Shown: positions 9,578 to 19,638, numbered from the stretch's first letter. The stretch: DNA of 64,000 nt from Streptomyces venezuelae (GCF_008642335.1 NZ_CP029191.1:5642001-5706000), one strand, 5' to 3'. The notes: a model not told the origin generated them from the sequence alone. Numbers and translations: made by a program.

Positions 9578-12208
9578 GTGAAGGCCATCCGTCGATTCAC
9601 CGTACGTCCCGTCCTTCCCGAGCCTCTCGGCCGGCTCTCCGAGCTGGCCCGCAATCTGCGCTGGTCGTGGCATCCGCGCACCCGTGACCTGTTCAAGTCC
9701 GTCGACCCCCGGCTGTGGGAGGCCTCCGGCTGCGACCCCGTGCGGCTCCTCGGGGAGGTGCCGCCCGCCCGGCTCGACGAGCTCGCCCGCGACGAGGACT
9801 TCCTGCGGCGCCTCGACGAGGCCGCCGACGACCTCCGCGCTTACGTGGAAGGGGAGCGCTGGTACCAGGAGCGGGGCGGCGGCGAAGGGTCGCTGCCGCG
9901 CGCCGTCGCCTACTTCTCGCCCGAGTTCGGCATCACCGCCGCGCTGCCGCAGTACTCCGGCGGCCTCGGCATCCTCGCCGGAGACCACCTGAAGGCCGCG
10001 AGCGACCTCGGCGTGCCGCTCATCGGCGTCGGACTGCTCTACCGGCACGGCTACTTCCGCCAGTCGCTGTCCCACGACGCCTGGCAGCAGGAGCACTACC
10101 CCGTCCTCGACCCCAACGAGCTGCCCCTCGTCCTGCTGCGCGAGACCGACGGCACCCCCGCCATCGTGGCGCTCGCGCTGCCCGGCGGCCGGTCGCTGCG
10201 CGCCCACGTCTGGCAGGCGCAGGTCGGCCGCGTCCCGCTGCTGCTGCTCGACTCCGACGTCGAGGAGAACGACCCCGGCGAGCGCGACGTCACCGACCGC
10301 CTCTACGGCGGCGGCAGCGAGCACCGGCTGCTCCAGGAGATGCTGCTCGGCATCGGCGGGGTCCGGGCGGTCCGCGCGTACTGCCGACTCACCGGACACC
10401 CGGAACCCGAGGTCTTCCACACCAACGAGGGCCACGCCGGCTTCCTCGGCCTCGAACGCATCCACGAACTCGCCCACCAGGGCGTCGGCTTCGACGCCGC
10501 GCTGGAGAGCGTGCGCGCCGGGACCGTCTTCACCACCCACACGCCCGTGCCCGCCGGCATCGACCGCTTCGACCGCGAGCTGGTCGCCCACCACTTCGGA
10601 CCCGGCGCCGAGCTGCCCCGCATCGACGCGGGCGACGTCCTGCGGCTCGGCATGGAGACGTACCCGGGAGGCGAGCCCAACCTCTTCAACATGGCCGTCA
10701 TGGGCCTGCGGCTCGGCAGCCGCGCCAACGGCGTCAGCACCCTGCACGGCTCGGTGAGCCGCGAGATGTTCGCGGGCCTGTGGCCGGGCTTCGACGCCCA
10801 GGAAGTGCCGATCGCCTCCATCACGAACGGCGTGCACGCCCCGACCTGGGTGGCCCCCGAGGTGTTCCGGCTCGGCGCCCGCCAGATCGGTGAACGGCGC
10901 ACCGAGGACGCGCTGTCCGTCGGCGGCTCCGACCGGTGGGACGCGGTGGCGGACATCCAGGACGCCGACATCTGGGACCTCCGCCGCACCCTTCGCGAGC
11001 AGCTCGTGGAGGAGGTCAGGCGGCGCCTGTACGACTCGTGGCGCCAGCGCGGCGCCGCCACCGCCGAGCTGGGCTGGATCGACGGCGTCCTCGACCCGGG
11101 CGCCCTCACCGTCGGCTTCGCCCGCCGCGTCCCCTCGTACAAACGTCTCACGCTGATGCTGCGCGACCGCGACCGGCTGATGGAACTGCTCCGCCATCCG
11201 GAGCGGCCCGTGCAGATCGTCGTCGCGGGCAAGGCGCACCCGGCGGACGACGGCGGCAAGCGGCTCATCCAGGAGCTGGTCAGGTTCACCGACGACCCGC
11301 GGGTGCGCCGCCACATCGTGTTCCTGCCGGACTACGGCATGGCGATGGCGCAGAAGCTCTACCCGGGCTGCGACGTGTGGCTGAACAACCCGCTGCGGCC
11401 GCTGGAGGCGTGCGGGACGTCCGGGATGAAGGCGGCCCTGAACGGCTGCCTCAACCTCTCGGTCCTCGACGGCTGGTGGGACGAATGGTTCGAGCCGGAC
11501 TTCGGCTGGGCCATCCCGACCGCTGACGGGGCGGCCACGGACGAGGACCGCCGCGACGACCTGGAGGCCGCCGCGCTCTACGACCTCCTGGAGCGCCGCA
11601 TCGCGCCCCGCTTCTACGAACAGGGCCCCGGCGGGCTGCCCGACCGCTGGATCGAGATGGTCCGCAGGACCCTGACCCGGCTCGGCCCGAAGGTCCTCGC
11701 GGGCCGCATGGTGCGCGAGTACGTCGAGCAGCTGTACGCGCCCGCCGCACGGGCCCACCGCGCGCTCGGCGTCACCGCCGCGGGCGAACTCGCCGCCTGG
11801 AAGGCGCGGGTGCGGGCGGCCTGGCCGCGGGTCGCCGTCGACCACGTCGAGGCGTCGGCGAGCGGCGCCACCGCCGAACTGGGCACGACGCTCTCCCTGC
11901 GGGTCCGGGTGCACCTCGGCGAACTGACCCCGGACGACGTGGAGGTGCAGGCCGTCGCGGGCCGCGTCGACCCGGAGGACCACCTCGCCGACCCGTCCCC
12001 GATGCCGCTGAAGCCGGTCAGCGGTCCTGACGTGGAGGGGCGGCGGGTGTACGAGGGCCCGCTCGCCCTGGACCGCACGGGACCGTTCGGTTACACGGTG
12101 CGCATTCTGCCCGCGCACCGGCTGCTGGCGGGCGGGGCCGCGGAGCTGGGGCTCGTGGCGGTTCCCTCGGAGGCGACGGGGGAGGAGGCGGGAGTGTTGA
12201 TGCGGTGA
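9578..12208 (+). CDS. glgP: Alpha-glucan (glycogen/maltodextrin) phosphorylase GlgP
   Basis: GlgP releases glucose-1-phosphate from alpha-1,4-glucan and opposes the divergent GlgE operon. The 876-residue protein belongs to the actinobacterial type with an N-terminal DUF3417 domain (about residues 1-115, RNLRWSWHPRTRDLF), followed by YFSPEFGI, the FHTNEGHAGF segment and the PLP site EACGTSGMKAALNG with K618 as the likely Schiff-base lysine. GTG at 9578 is supported by GAGGTGGAG 6-14 bases upstream. The gap to the preceding carboxylesterase is 132 bases, so a separate promoter is likely. No frameshift or missing motif is seen. Confidence 0.94.
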   Translation: MKAIRRFTVRPVLPEPLGRLSELARNLRWSWHPRTRDLFKSVDPRLWEASGCDPVRLLGEVPPARLDELARDEDFLRRLDEAADDLRAYVEGERWYQERGGGEGSLPRAVAYFSPEFGITAALPQYSGGLGILAGDHLKAASDLGVPLIGVGLLYRHGYFRQSLSHDAWQQEHYPVLDPNELPLVLLRETDGTPAIVALALPGGRSLRAHVWQAQVGRVPLLLLDSDVEENDPGERDVTDRLYGGGSEHRLLQEMLLGIGGVRAVRAYCRLTGHPEPEVFHTNEGHAGFLGLERIHELAHQGVGFDAALESVRAGTVFTTHTPVPAGIDRFDRELVAHHFGPGAELPRIDAGDVLRLGMETYPGGEPNLFNMAVMGLRLGSRANGVSTLHGSVSREMFAGLWPGFDAQEVPIASITNGVHAPTWVAPEVFRLGARQIGERRTEDALSVGGSDRWDAVADIQDADIWDLRRTLREQLVEEVRRRLYDSWRQRGAATAELGWIDGVLDPGALTVGFARRVPSYKRLTLMLRDRDRLMELLRHPERPVQIVVAGKAHPADDGGKRLIQELVRFTDDPRVRRHIVFLPDYGMAMAQKLYPGCDVWLNNPLRPLEACGTSGMKAALNGCLNLSVLDGWWDEWFEPDFGWAIPTADGAATDEDRRDDLEAAALYDLLERRIAPRFYEQGPGGLPDRWIEMVRRTLTRLGPKVLAGRMVREYVEQLYAPAARAHRALGVTAAGELAAWKARVRAAWPRVAVDHVEASASGATAELGTTLSLRVRVHLGELTPDDVEVQAVAGRVDPEDHLADPSPMPLKPVSGPDVEGRRVYEGPLALDRTGPFGYTVRILPAHRLLAGGAAELGLVAVPSEATGEEAGVLMR

Positions 12209-12377
12209 GAGGCTCCGGTGGAAGGTGGGGAGGTCTCCGGCGGTAGGGGCCGAGAACGCGCTCGGGTGAAACCGGTGGGCGCTGAGGTGCGTCACGTCTC
12301 CCAGGAAGCACACGCACCACCGGGAGCCGACGGTTCGCCCGCGGCGCGCGGCCTTTACCAGCACGGGGGAATCAGCA

Positions 12378-15300
12378 GTGGCGCACCGTCCAGCCGATTG
12401 GCATGTACTCGACCTGGACAAGGATCCGACGCCGGGTGATCCGCATCGGGTGCGGTCGCTGGCCAAGAGCCTGCACGACTTCGCCGACGACGTGGGCAGG
12501 GTCCTCCGTGACATCAAGGGGATGGCGGGCGACGAGGCCATCCTGAAGTGGGTGGGCAAGACCGCCGACGCGTTCACGGAGAAGTTCGAGGACGCCCCGG
12601 ACAAGCTGAAGAAGCTCAAGAAGAGCTACGAGATGGCGGGCGACGCGCTGTCCGCGTACTGGCCCGAGCTGGAGCGCGCCCAGACCCTGGCCGACAAGGC
12701 GCTGGTCAAGGGCCGCGAGGCCCAGGCCGACCTGAGCAGCGCCAAGTCCCGGCTCTCCTCGGCCGATTCCTGGGTGGAGCGGGCGGGCAAGGAAGCGGAC
12801 AAGTACAAGGACAAGCCGGGCGGCGGCAAGGACGTGCCCAAGCCGGACGAGGACAAGGTCCGCGCCGCGACCCGCAACGCGAACTCGGCGGAGAAGGCGC
12901 AGAAGTCCGCTCAAGGCGATGTCGACTCGGCGAAGAGTGCGCTGGAGGCGGCGAAGAAGATGGCGGCCGACGCGCGCAAGATGCGCGAGGAGGCCGCGGG
13001 CACCGCGAAGAAGAAGATCGACGAGGCCTCCGACGCGGGCATCAGGAACCGCAAGTGGTGGGAGGAGATCGGCGACTGGGTCTCCGACAACTGGGACACC
13101 ATCGTCGCCGTCTGCAAGGTCGTCGTCGCGGTCGTCGGGATCATCGCGATGATCGTCGGCGGCCCCATCCTCGCCGCGATCGTGATCGTCGCGGGCGCCA
13201 TCGTGCTGGCCGACACCTTGAGCAAATACGCGAAAGGCCAGGCCACCCTCATGGACGTGGCCTTCGCCGCCATGGACTGCGTCCCCGGCATGAAGGGCCT
13301 CACCACCGCCGCCAAACTCGGCAAGGGGCTAAAGGGCCTCAAGGGTGGGCTCAAAGGATTCAAGTCCGCGCGCACGGCCCTCAAGGACGGGGCGAAGGGC
13401 GCGTACAACCGCGCCAAGAGCAAGATCAAGGGCTGCGGCGACCCGGTCGACGCGGCCACCGGGCAGATGTTCCTGGACGAGACCGACGTCTCCCTGCCGG
13501 GCACGCTGCCCTTGTCCTTCACCCGTCGGGTCGCCTCGGGTTACCGGTCCGGCGGCTGGTTCGGCCCGAGCTGGACGTCCACGATCGACCAGCGCCTGGA
13601 GATCGACGAGGACGGCGTCGTCTTCGTCACCGCGGACGGCATGCTCCTCACGTACCCGCATCCGGAGGAGCCGGGCACCCCCGTCCTGCCGGAGTCGGGA
13701 CCGCGCTGGCCGCTGACCCGCCTCGACGGCGGCGGCTACCGCGTCAGCGAGCCGCTCACCGGTCACGACCGCCACTTTGCCGAGCCCACCGACGACTACC
13801 CCGACGTGGCGCCTCTGCACCGGATCAGCGACCGCAACAACAACACGGTCGACTTCGACCACGACGCCGACGGCACGCCGCTCGCCCTGCGTCACTCCGG
13901 CGGCTACCACCTCAGACTGTCCGTCGAGGACGACCGCGTCACCGCCCTCGCCCTGGTGGACCCCGCGGGCGGCGACGACATCCTCGTCAAGCGGTACGGC
14001 TACACCGACGGCAACCTCACCACCGTCACCAACTCCTCCGGCCTGCCCCTGCGATTCACCTACGACGACGGGCTGCGCATCACCTCGTGGGAGGACACCA
14101 ACAACAGCCGCTACCACTACACCTATGACGACCAGGACCGGTGCGTCGCGCAGTGGGGCATGGCCGGCCACCAGGCATTCACCTTCGCCTACGACGTACT
14201 GGACCCAGCCTGGCCGGACTGCCGCGTCACGGAGGTCACCACGGCCGAGGGAGCCGTCTCCCGTGTCGTCGTCGACGACGACTGCCTGGTGGTCGCCGAG
14301 ACCGACCCGCTCGGTGCCACGGTCACCACCACATACGACTCCCACCAGCACGTCACGGCCACCACGGACCAGCTCGGGCACCGCACGGCTTTCGTGAACA
14401 ACGAGCAGGGACAGCCCGTCCAGGTGACACGGCCCGACGGAAGCGTCGTGCGCATCGCCTACGACGACCTGTACCTGCCCACGGAACTGGCTCTGCCGGA
14501 CGGCACGTTCTGGAGGTACACCAACGACGAGCGCGGCAACGTCACGGCCGTCACGGACCCCGTCGGTGCGACCACGCAATTCCTCCGCGGCCCGGACGGA
14601 AGCGTCGTCGAGGCGCGGGACGCGACGGGCCGCACCGCCGCCTATGTGAACGACGCCGCTGGTCTGCCGCTTTCCGCGACGGACAGTCGGGGCAGCACCA
14701 CGCACTACACGTACAACCCCTTTGGACTGACCAGCGAGGTGACCGACCCGCTCGGCAACCGCACCCGCATCGACTGGACCGTCGAAGGCCTGCCGTCCCG
14801 GCGCACCGACCCCGACGGAACGTACGAGACCTGGGAGTACGACGGTGAGGGCAACTGTGTCCGTCATCTCGACGCCCTGGGCCGGGCCAGCACCTTCGAG
14901 TACACGCACTTCGACCGGTTGAGCGCGCGCATCGAACCGGGAGGCGAGCGGTACTCCTTCACGCACGACGCCGCGCTCCGCCTCACCCGGGTGACCAATC
15001 CGCTGGGAATGACCTGGGACTACTCCTACGATGCGGCGGGCCGACTGCTCTGCGAGACCGACTTCGACGGACGCCTCGCCCGCTACTCCTACGACGCGGC
15101 GGGCCGGCTCTCTGAGCGGACGAACGGGCTCGGGCAGCGGATCCGCTACCACCGGGACCCACTGGGGCAGATCACGGCCAAGGACGCGGACGGCAGGGTC
15201 ACCACCTACACGTACTCGGTGAACGGTTCCCTGACCGGTGCCGTCGCCCCGGACAGCAGCCTGCAGGTGGAACTCGACGCGGTCGGCCGCCGCGTCACGG

Positions 15301-16898
15301 AGACGGTGGACGGCCGGACCATGCGCTTCGCCTACGACCCCGCGGGCAACCGGACCCTGCGCACCACGCCCTCCGGCACCCGTAGCACCTGGGACTACGA
15401 CGCCGCGGGACGCGCCGTCCGGCTCTCCACAGCCGGGCACACCATCGACTTCACCCACGACGCGGCCGACCGTGAGGTCCACCGCCACATCGACCGGGCC
15501 CTCACCTTCACCCACGACTACGACAGCCTCGGCAGGCTCGTCACGCAGGAGAGCACGGCTCCCGGGGACCGGCGGATCGCGCGGCGCTCCTACACCTATC
15601 GGCCCGACGGCCACCTCACCGGCATCGAGGACTCCAGCACCGGCAGCCGGCGCTTCGACCTCGACGGGCCGGGCCGGGTGACGGCCGTGCGGGCGGCGGG
15701 GTGGAGCGAGCGTTATGCCTACGACTCCATGGGCAACCAGACCGAGGCGGAGTGGCCCGCCCGCCACCCCGGCCACGAGGCCACAGGGCCGCGCACGTAC
15801 GCGGGTACACGGCTGACCCGGGCGGGAAGTGTGCATTACGAGCATGACGCCCAAGGGCGTGTGGTCGTGCGCCGCAAGACCCGGCTCTCCCGCAAGCCCG
15901 ACATCTGGAGTTACGAATGGGACGCCGAGGACCGTCTCACCGCGGTCACCACTCCGGACGGCAGCCGCTGGCGTTACACCTACGACCCCTTGGGCAGGCG
16001 GACCGCCAAGCTCCGTCTCGGCGCCGACGGGGAGACCGTTCTGGAACGGGTCGTCTTCTCCTGGGACGGCAACACGCTCTGCGAGCAGACCACCGAGCTG
16101 GAAAAACCGGGCCGGTACACCACGCTCACCTGGGATCACGACGGGCTCTCGCCGCTGAGCCAGGCCGAACGAATATGGGCTGCCGACGCACCTCAAGAGG
16201 TCATCGACGAGCGCTTCTTCGCCATCGTCACCGATCTGGTCGGCACTCCGACCCAGCTGCTCACTCCGGACGGCGAGACAGCCTGGCACACCCGGTCCAC
16301 GCTCTGGGGCAGCACCGTCTGGAACCGAGACGCGACGGCGTACACCCCACTGCGCTTCCCCGGCCAGTACCACGACCCAGAGACGGGCCTCCACTACAAC
16401 CACCACCGGCACTACGATCCGGAGACCGGGCGCTACACCAGCCCCGACCCCCTGGGCCTGCTCCCGGCGCCGAACCCCGTCGCCTACGTCCACAACCCCC
16501 ACACCTGGTCCGACCCCCTGGGTCTCGCGCCGCTGTGCCACAAGCACGGCGGAGACACCGGCAGCCCCGACGGCCCCGGACTGCTGCCCGGCCCCGCGCC
16601 GCAGCGGGCCACGGACATGTTGAACAAGGTCAACGCCCGGCCCGACGGAATCGGAAAGGTCGACGGATACCATGGCAACAAGAACTGGGGTAACAACAAA
16701 TCCCAACTGCCCGGGGGCAAGTACAAGGAATGGGACGTCAACGCGAAGACCGATCTCCCGCACTGCAGTGCACCGGGCTGCGGAGACGAAATCAGGGGCA
16801 CCGAACGCCTTCTGACCCCGAAGGACGGTCCCGGCCCCGCGTATTACACCCCGGACCACTATGGAACGTTCTACTACGTCGGCGAATTCACGGGATGA
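12378..16898 (+). CDS. RHS/YD-repeat polymorphic toxin with C-terminal RNase Sa-like domain
   Basis: A 1506-residue modular toxin. Residues 1-130 form a helical WXG100/T7SS-effector-like region (DWHVLDLDKD; long helices with GDEAILKWVGKTADAF). A charged coiled-coil region follows (about 130-225), then two hydrophobic segments (about 240-280). A DUF6531 domain starts at DPVDAATGQMF, followed by many YD repeats and the RHS core end (LHYNHHRHYDPETGRYTSPDPLGL). The last 100 residues resemble RNase Sa/barnase: ATDMLNKVNARPDG, LPGGKY, E1451 in KEWDV, R1473 and R1477 in RGTER, and H1494 in PDHYGTF correspond to the catalytic set E54/R65/R69/H85 of RNase Sa. GTG 12378 has GGGGGA upstream. The next gene encodes a barstar-type immunity protein. 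Export by a type VII-like route is inferred from the N-terminus. Confidence 0.9.
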   Translation: MAHRPADWHVLDLDKDPTPGDPHRVRSLAKSLHDFADDVGRVLRDIKGMAGDEAILKWVGKTADAFTEKFEDAPDKLKKLKKSYEMAGDALSAYWPELERAQTLADKALVKGREAQADLSSAKSRLSSADSWVERAGKEADKYKDKPGGGKDVPKPDEDKVRAATRNANSAEKAQKSAQGDVDSAKSALEAAKKMAADARKMREEAAGTAKKKIDEASDAGIRNRKWWEEIGDWVSDNWDTIVAVCKVVVAVVGIIAMIVGGPILAAIVIVAGAIVLADTLSKYAKGQATLMDVAFAAMDCVPGMKGLTTAAKLGKGLKGLKGGLKGFKSARTALKDGAKGAYNRAKSKIKGCGDPVDAATGQMFLDETDVSLPGTLPLSFTRRVASGYRSGGWFGPSWTSTIDQRLEIDEDGVVFVTADGMLLTYPHPEEPGTPVLPESGPRWPLTRLDGGGYRVSEPLTGHDRHFAEPTDDYPDVAPLHRISDRNNNTVDFDHDADGTPLALRHSGGYHLRLSVEDDRVTALALVDPAGGDDILVKRYGYTDGNLTTVTNSSGLPLRFTYDDGLRITSWEDTNNSRYHYTYDDQDRCVAQWGMAGHQAFTFAYDVLDPAWPDCRVTEVTTAEGAVSRVVVDDDCLVVAETDPLGATVTTTYDSHQHVTATTDQLGHRTAFVNNEQGQPVQVTRPDGSVVRIAYDDLYLPTELALPDGTFWRYTNDERGNVTAVTDPVGATTQFLRGPDGSVVEARDATGRTAAYVNDAAGLPLSATDSRGSTTHYTYNPFGLTSEVTDPLGNRTRIDWTVEGLPSRRTDPDGTYETWEYDGEGNCVRHLDALGRASTFEYTHFDRLSARIEPGGERYSFTHDAALRLTRVTNPLGMTWDYSYDAAGRLLCETDFDGRLARYSYDAAGRLSERTNGLGQRIRYHRDPLGQITAKDADGRVTTYTYSVNGSLTGAVAPDSSLQVELDAVGRRVTETVDGRTMRFAYDPAGNRTLRTTPSGTRSTWDYDAAGRAVRLSTAGHTIDFTHDAADREVHRHIDRALTFTHDYDSLGRLVTQESTAPGDRRIARRSYTYRPDGHLTGIEDSSTGSRRFDLDGPGRVTAVRAAGWSERYAYDSMGNQTEAEWPARHPGHEATGPRTYAGTRLTRAGSVHYEHDAQGRVVVRRKTRLSRKPDIWSYEWDAEDRLTAVTTPDGSRWRYTYDPLGRRTAKLRLGADGETVLERVVFSWDGNTLCEQTTELEKPGRYTTLTWDHDGLSPLSQAERIWAADAPQEVIDERFFAIVTDLVGTPTQLLTPDGETAWHTRSTLWGSTVWNRDATAYTPLRFPGQYHDPETGLHYNHHRHYDPETGRYTSPDPLGLLPAPNPVAYVHNPHTWSDPLGLAPLCHKHGGDTGSPDGPGLLPGPAPQRATDMLNKVNARPDGIGKVDGYHGNKNWGNNKSQLPGGKYKEWDVNAKTDLPHCSAPGCGDEIRGTERLLTPKDGPGPAYYTPDHYGTFYYVGEFTG

Positions 16899-16905
16899 TG
16901 CGAAA

Positions 16906-17457
16906 ATGACCGGCTTCGACATCACAGGGACGTCTGCCCCCTGGGCCCTCTTCGTACCTCAAGGCGCACCCGAAGCGGAGGGGCAGCTGGCCGCGCTGGA
17001 GGCGAAGGGCGGTCACGTCTATCACTTCGCCGCGGCGGACCTGATGACTGAGCAGGGCATCCACAGTGCGTTCGCGCGCACACTCCAGTTTCCCAACTAT
17101 TACGGCAGGAACTGGGATGCCTTGGTGGACTGTCTGGACGACTTGTGCGGCGCGGTCACGAGCCGGGTGGGCATCGCGTGCGTCATTCACGATGCGTATG
17201 CCCTGGTGGGAACGGAACACTTCCCCCTGTTCGTCTCCGTGCTCTGCCAAGGGGCGGACCGTGCGAACTCGGCGGTGGATCTGGACGGATTCCCTCTGGA
17301 CAGGGCTGCCATCGCCGAGCATTTCGTCTTCGAGTGCGGCGAGTTCGATCGGGAGATGCAGGAGAAGGTCGCTCGCAGAGTGGAGCAGCCCGACCTGATC
17401 GTCACGAGGGGCGACGGCTTCGTCGGAGCCGCTCTCGATCCCGACGAGTGGCACTGA
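16906..17457 (+). CDS. Barstar-family immunity protein
   Basis: A 183-residue protein whose core (about residues 30-110) carries the barstar signature FPNYYGRNWDALVDCLDDL, the helix by which barstar plugs the active site of barnase-type RNases. It lies 7 bases after the RHS toxin whose C-terminal domain is RNase Sa-like, so it should neutralise that domain in the cytoplasm. It is longer than barstar (about 90 residues); the C-terminal third (FECGEFDREMQEKVARRVEQPD) is extra. ATG 16906 is chosen because it follows the toxin stop directly; an upstream in-frame ATG at 16861 would overlap the toxin's catalytic region. The ribosome site is weak, consistent with translational coupling to the toxin. 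Confidence 0.9.
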   Translation: MTGFDITGTSAPWALFVPQGAPEAEGQLAALEAKGGHVYHFAAADLMTEQGIHSAFARTLQFPNYYGRNWDALVDCLDDLCGAVTSRVGIACVIHDAYALVGTEHFPLFVSVLCQGADRANSAVDLDGFPLDRAAIAEHFVFECGEFDREMQEKVARRVEQPDLIVTRGDGFVGAALDPDEWH

Positions 17458-17474
17458 GTTCCGGGCACGCGCGC

Positions 17475-17867
17475 GTGTCCGCATACCTGCGCGACCCCGA
17501 CGAGGTGGCGGCCAAGACGGCGGTGGTCGCCCTTGTGGACAAGATCGCGTCTGAAGCGAGCGGTCCCGACGAGTTCCGGCAGTGGGCGGACGAGGTGCTG
17601 CCGGAGATCGAACGGCTCCCGGCCGGGGGGAACCGCGACTTCATCCGCCGCCGCATCGACGACTGGCTGCTCTACCTGACCGTCAAGGACGGCCACGTAC
17701 CGACACCGGACGAGCTCGGCGGGGTCACCGACTGGATGCAGCGCGAGCTCGCCGAGTGGTCGAGGTCGCCGGCCGTGCTCGCCGTGGTCGCCGAGTCGGC
17801 CCGTACCAAAAAGACGCGGAACATCGCGAAGAACCGGGCCAACAGCCGGGAGCTCAAGGGGGAGTGA
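17475..17867 (+). CDS. Small hypothetical protein in the RHS toxin locus
   Basis: A 130-residue, mostly helical, acidic-then-basic protein that I do not recognise. It contains FIRRRIDDWLLYLTV and a basic end (KKTRNIAKNRANSREL). GTG 17475 is used; GTG 17448 is also in frame and would overlap the barstar stop, which would fit coupling. It is the last gene before the strong bidirectional terminator at 17877-17914, so it is probably co-transcribed with the toxin and immunity genes. It could be a second immunity or accessory protein, or be unrelated. Codon bias supports coding. Confidence 0.6.
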   Translation: MSAYLRDPDEVAAKTAVVALVDKIASEASGPDEFRQWADEVLPEIERLPAGGNRDFIRRRIDDWLLYLTVKDGHVPTPDELGGVTDWMQRELAEWSRSPAVLAVVAESARTKKTRNIAKNRANSRELKGE

Positions 17868-17876
17868 ACGGAAAAG

Positions 17877-17914
17877 CGGCACCCGGGGGGAGGAAGGAAC
17901 CCCCGGGTGCCGCC
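17877..17914. terminator. Bidirectional terminator between toxin locus and M4 protease
   Basis: GCGGCACCCGGGGG (17877-17890) pairs perfectly with CCCCCGGGTGCCGC (17901-17914) over 14 bp with a 10-base loop. It lies between two convergent genes, 9 bases after one stop and 15 bases beyond the other. The left flank is GGAAAA. Confidence 0.85.
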
Positions 17915-17929
17915 CGTCGCGGTGACCGC

Positions 17930-19549
17930 TTACTTGACCGCGACGCCCGTCCAGGCCGCGCCCACGGCCTTGACCTCGGCCGAGTCCGCGCCGTACAGGT
18001 CCGTCGCCGCCTTCAGCGTGCCCTCGCGGGCCGCCTTGTAGTCGGTCGTCGACGTGAAGTAAGCCGTCAGGGCCTTGAACCAGATCTTCTCGGCCTTGTC
18101 ACGGCCGATGCCCTCGACCTTGGAGCCGTCGGCGGTCGGCGAGTCGTACTTGACGCCGTTGATCTCCTTCGCGCCGCTGCCCTCGGACAGGAGGTAGAAG
18201 AAGTGGTTGGCGATGCCCGAGGAGTAGTGGACGTCGACGTTGCCCGCGTCGGTGCTCCAGCTGTCCAGGGACTGGCCGTCCTTGGAGGGCTTGTCCATGT
18301 AGCGCAGCGGGGAGCCGTCGCCGTTGATGTCGATCTCTTCGCCGATGAGGTAGTCGCCGATGTCCTCGGGGCTCTTGGCGTTGAACTCGACGGAGGAGCC
18401 GAAGATGTCGGAGGTGGCCTCGTTCAGGCCGCCCGACTCACCGCTGTACTCCATGTTGCCGGTCGCCGAGGTGACGCCGTGCGACATCTCGTGGGCCGCG
18501 ACGTCGATCGAGGTGAGGGGCTTCTTGTTGCCCTCGCCGTCGCCGTACGTCATGCAGAAGCAGCTGTCGTCCCAGAAGGCGTTGACGTACGAGTCGCCGT
18601 AGTGGACGCGGGAGGTCGCGCCCTTGCCGTCGCCCTTGATGCCCTCGCGGCCGTGGACGTTCTTGTAGTAGTCCCAGGTGACCTGGGCGCCGTAGGCGGC
18701 GTCGACGGCGGCGGTCTGGGCGTCGTCCGGCTTGCCGTTGCCCCACGTGTCGTCGTCGTCCGTGAAGAGCTTGCCCTCGCCCTGGCCGTTCTCCAGGTTG
18801 AACGTGGAGTGGCCGCCGCGCGAGTCGTCGGTCAGGTCGAAGCCGTTGCTGCCCTTCTTGGAGCCGATCTCGACCTTGCCGCTGTACTGGCTGTTGCCGG
18901 TGCCGTTCTCGATGGCCTGACGCTCGAAGAGCTTCTTGCCGGTCGTGGCGTCGGTGATGACGTGCAGTCTGCTCGGCGTGCCGTCCTTCTGCACACCGGT
19001 GACGACGGTTTCGTACGCGAGGACGGGCTTGCCGGAGGCGGCCCAGATCACCTTGCGCGGCGACTGCGCGTCGGCCTTGCCGGTCTTGGCCTTGGCGGCG
19101 GTCGACTCGGCCGACTTGGCCACGGCGGACTTGCCGAGCTTCGCGTCGGTGGACGCGACCTTCACCGAGGCCTTGGTGGCCTTGGTGACGCTCTTCACCT
19201 TGCCGCTCTTGGCGGTGTGCACGACGAGGTCGCCGCCGAGGACGGGCAGGCCGTCGTAGGTGCGCTCGTAGCGGGTGTGCGTGGTGCCATTGGCGTCCTT
19301 GACGACGTCGCGGACGACCAGCTTCTCCTTGGCGCCGAGGCCGATCCTGTCGGCGGTGGCTGCCGTGTCCGCGCTCGCGTCCTGCAGCAGGTCCGCGCGG
19401 GCCGTCGACGAGAGGGCGACGGGTGTGCCGGACGCGGAGACGGGCTGCGCGGAGGCGCCGGTGGTGAGACCGGCGGCGAGCAGCGCTCCGGCGGCGACCG
19501 CGGTCGAGATCGCCAGCATCGAACGCTTACGGGATATGTGGGGGGTCAC
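17930..19549 (-). CDS. Secreted M4-family (thermolysin-like) neutral metalloprotease
   Basis: A 539-residue pre-pro-protease. The N-terminus is a Sec signal peptide (KRSMLAISTAVAAGALLAAG, cleavage near ASA). A propeptide with FTP/PepSY-type segments (LGAKEKLVVRDVVKD, YERTYDGLPVLGGDLVV) follows, and then the mature zinc protease. Zinc ligands and catalytic Glu are H353, E354 and H357 in HEMSH, and E377 in GGLNEATSD; the 24-residue spacing matches thermolysin. The ligand NVDVHYSSGI motif is present. GTG 19549 is chosen because AAGGAG sits 5 bases upstream. It is a tandem paralogue of the next gene and shares two upstream boxes with it, but lacks the C-terminal P domain. Confidence 0.94.
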   Translation of the reverse strand: MTPHISRKRSMLAISTAVAAGALLAAGLTTGASAQPVSASGTPVALSSTARADLLQDASADTAATADRIGLGAKEKLVVRDVVKDANGTTHTRYERTYDGLPVLGGDLVVHTAKSGKVKSVTKATKASVKVASTDAKLGKSAVAKSAESTAAKAKTGKADAQSPRKVIWAASGKPVLAYETVVTGVQKDGTPSRLHVITDATTGKKLFERQAIENGTGNSQYSGKVEIGSKKGSNGFDLTDDSRGGHSTFNLENGQGEGKLFTDDDDTWGNGKPDDAQTAAVDAAYGAQVTWDYYKNVHGREGIKGDGKGATSRVHYGDSYVNAFWDDSCFCMTYGDGEGNKKPLTSIDVAAHEMSHGVTSATGNMEYSGESGGLNEATSDIFGSSVEFNAKSPEDIGDYLIGEEIDINGDGSPLRYMDKPSKDGQSLDSWSTDAGNVDVHYSSGIANHFFYLLSEGSGAKEINGVKYDSPTADGSKVEGIGRDKAEKIWFKALTAYFTSTTDYKAAREGTLKAATDLYGADSAEVKAVGAAWTGVAVK

Positions 19550-19638
19550 GCAGGCTCCTTCTGTGGGGGGCCCGGATGGTGTGGGTGTCCGTCCGGGCAT
19601 GAAAGATGCGGTGCGGGTGTGACTCATGTGTGGTGCGA

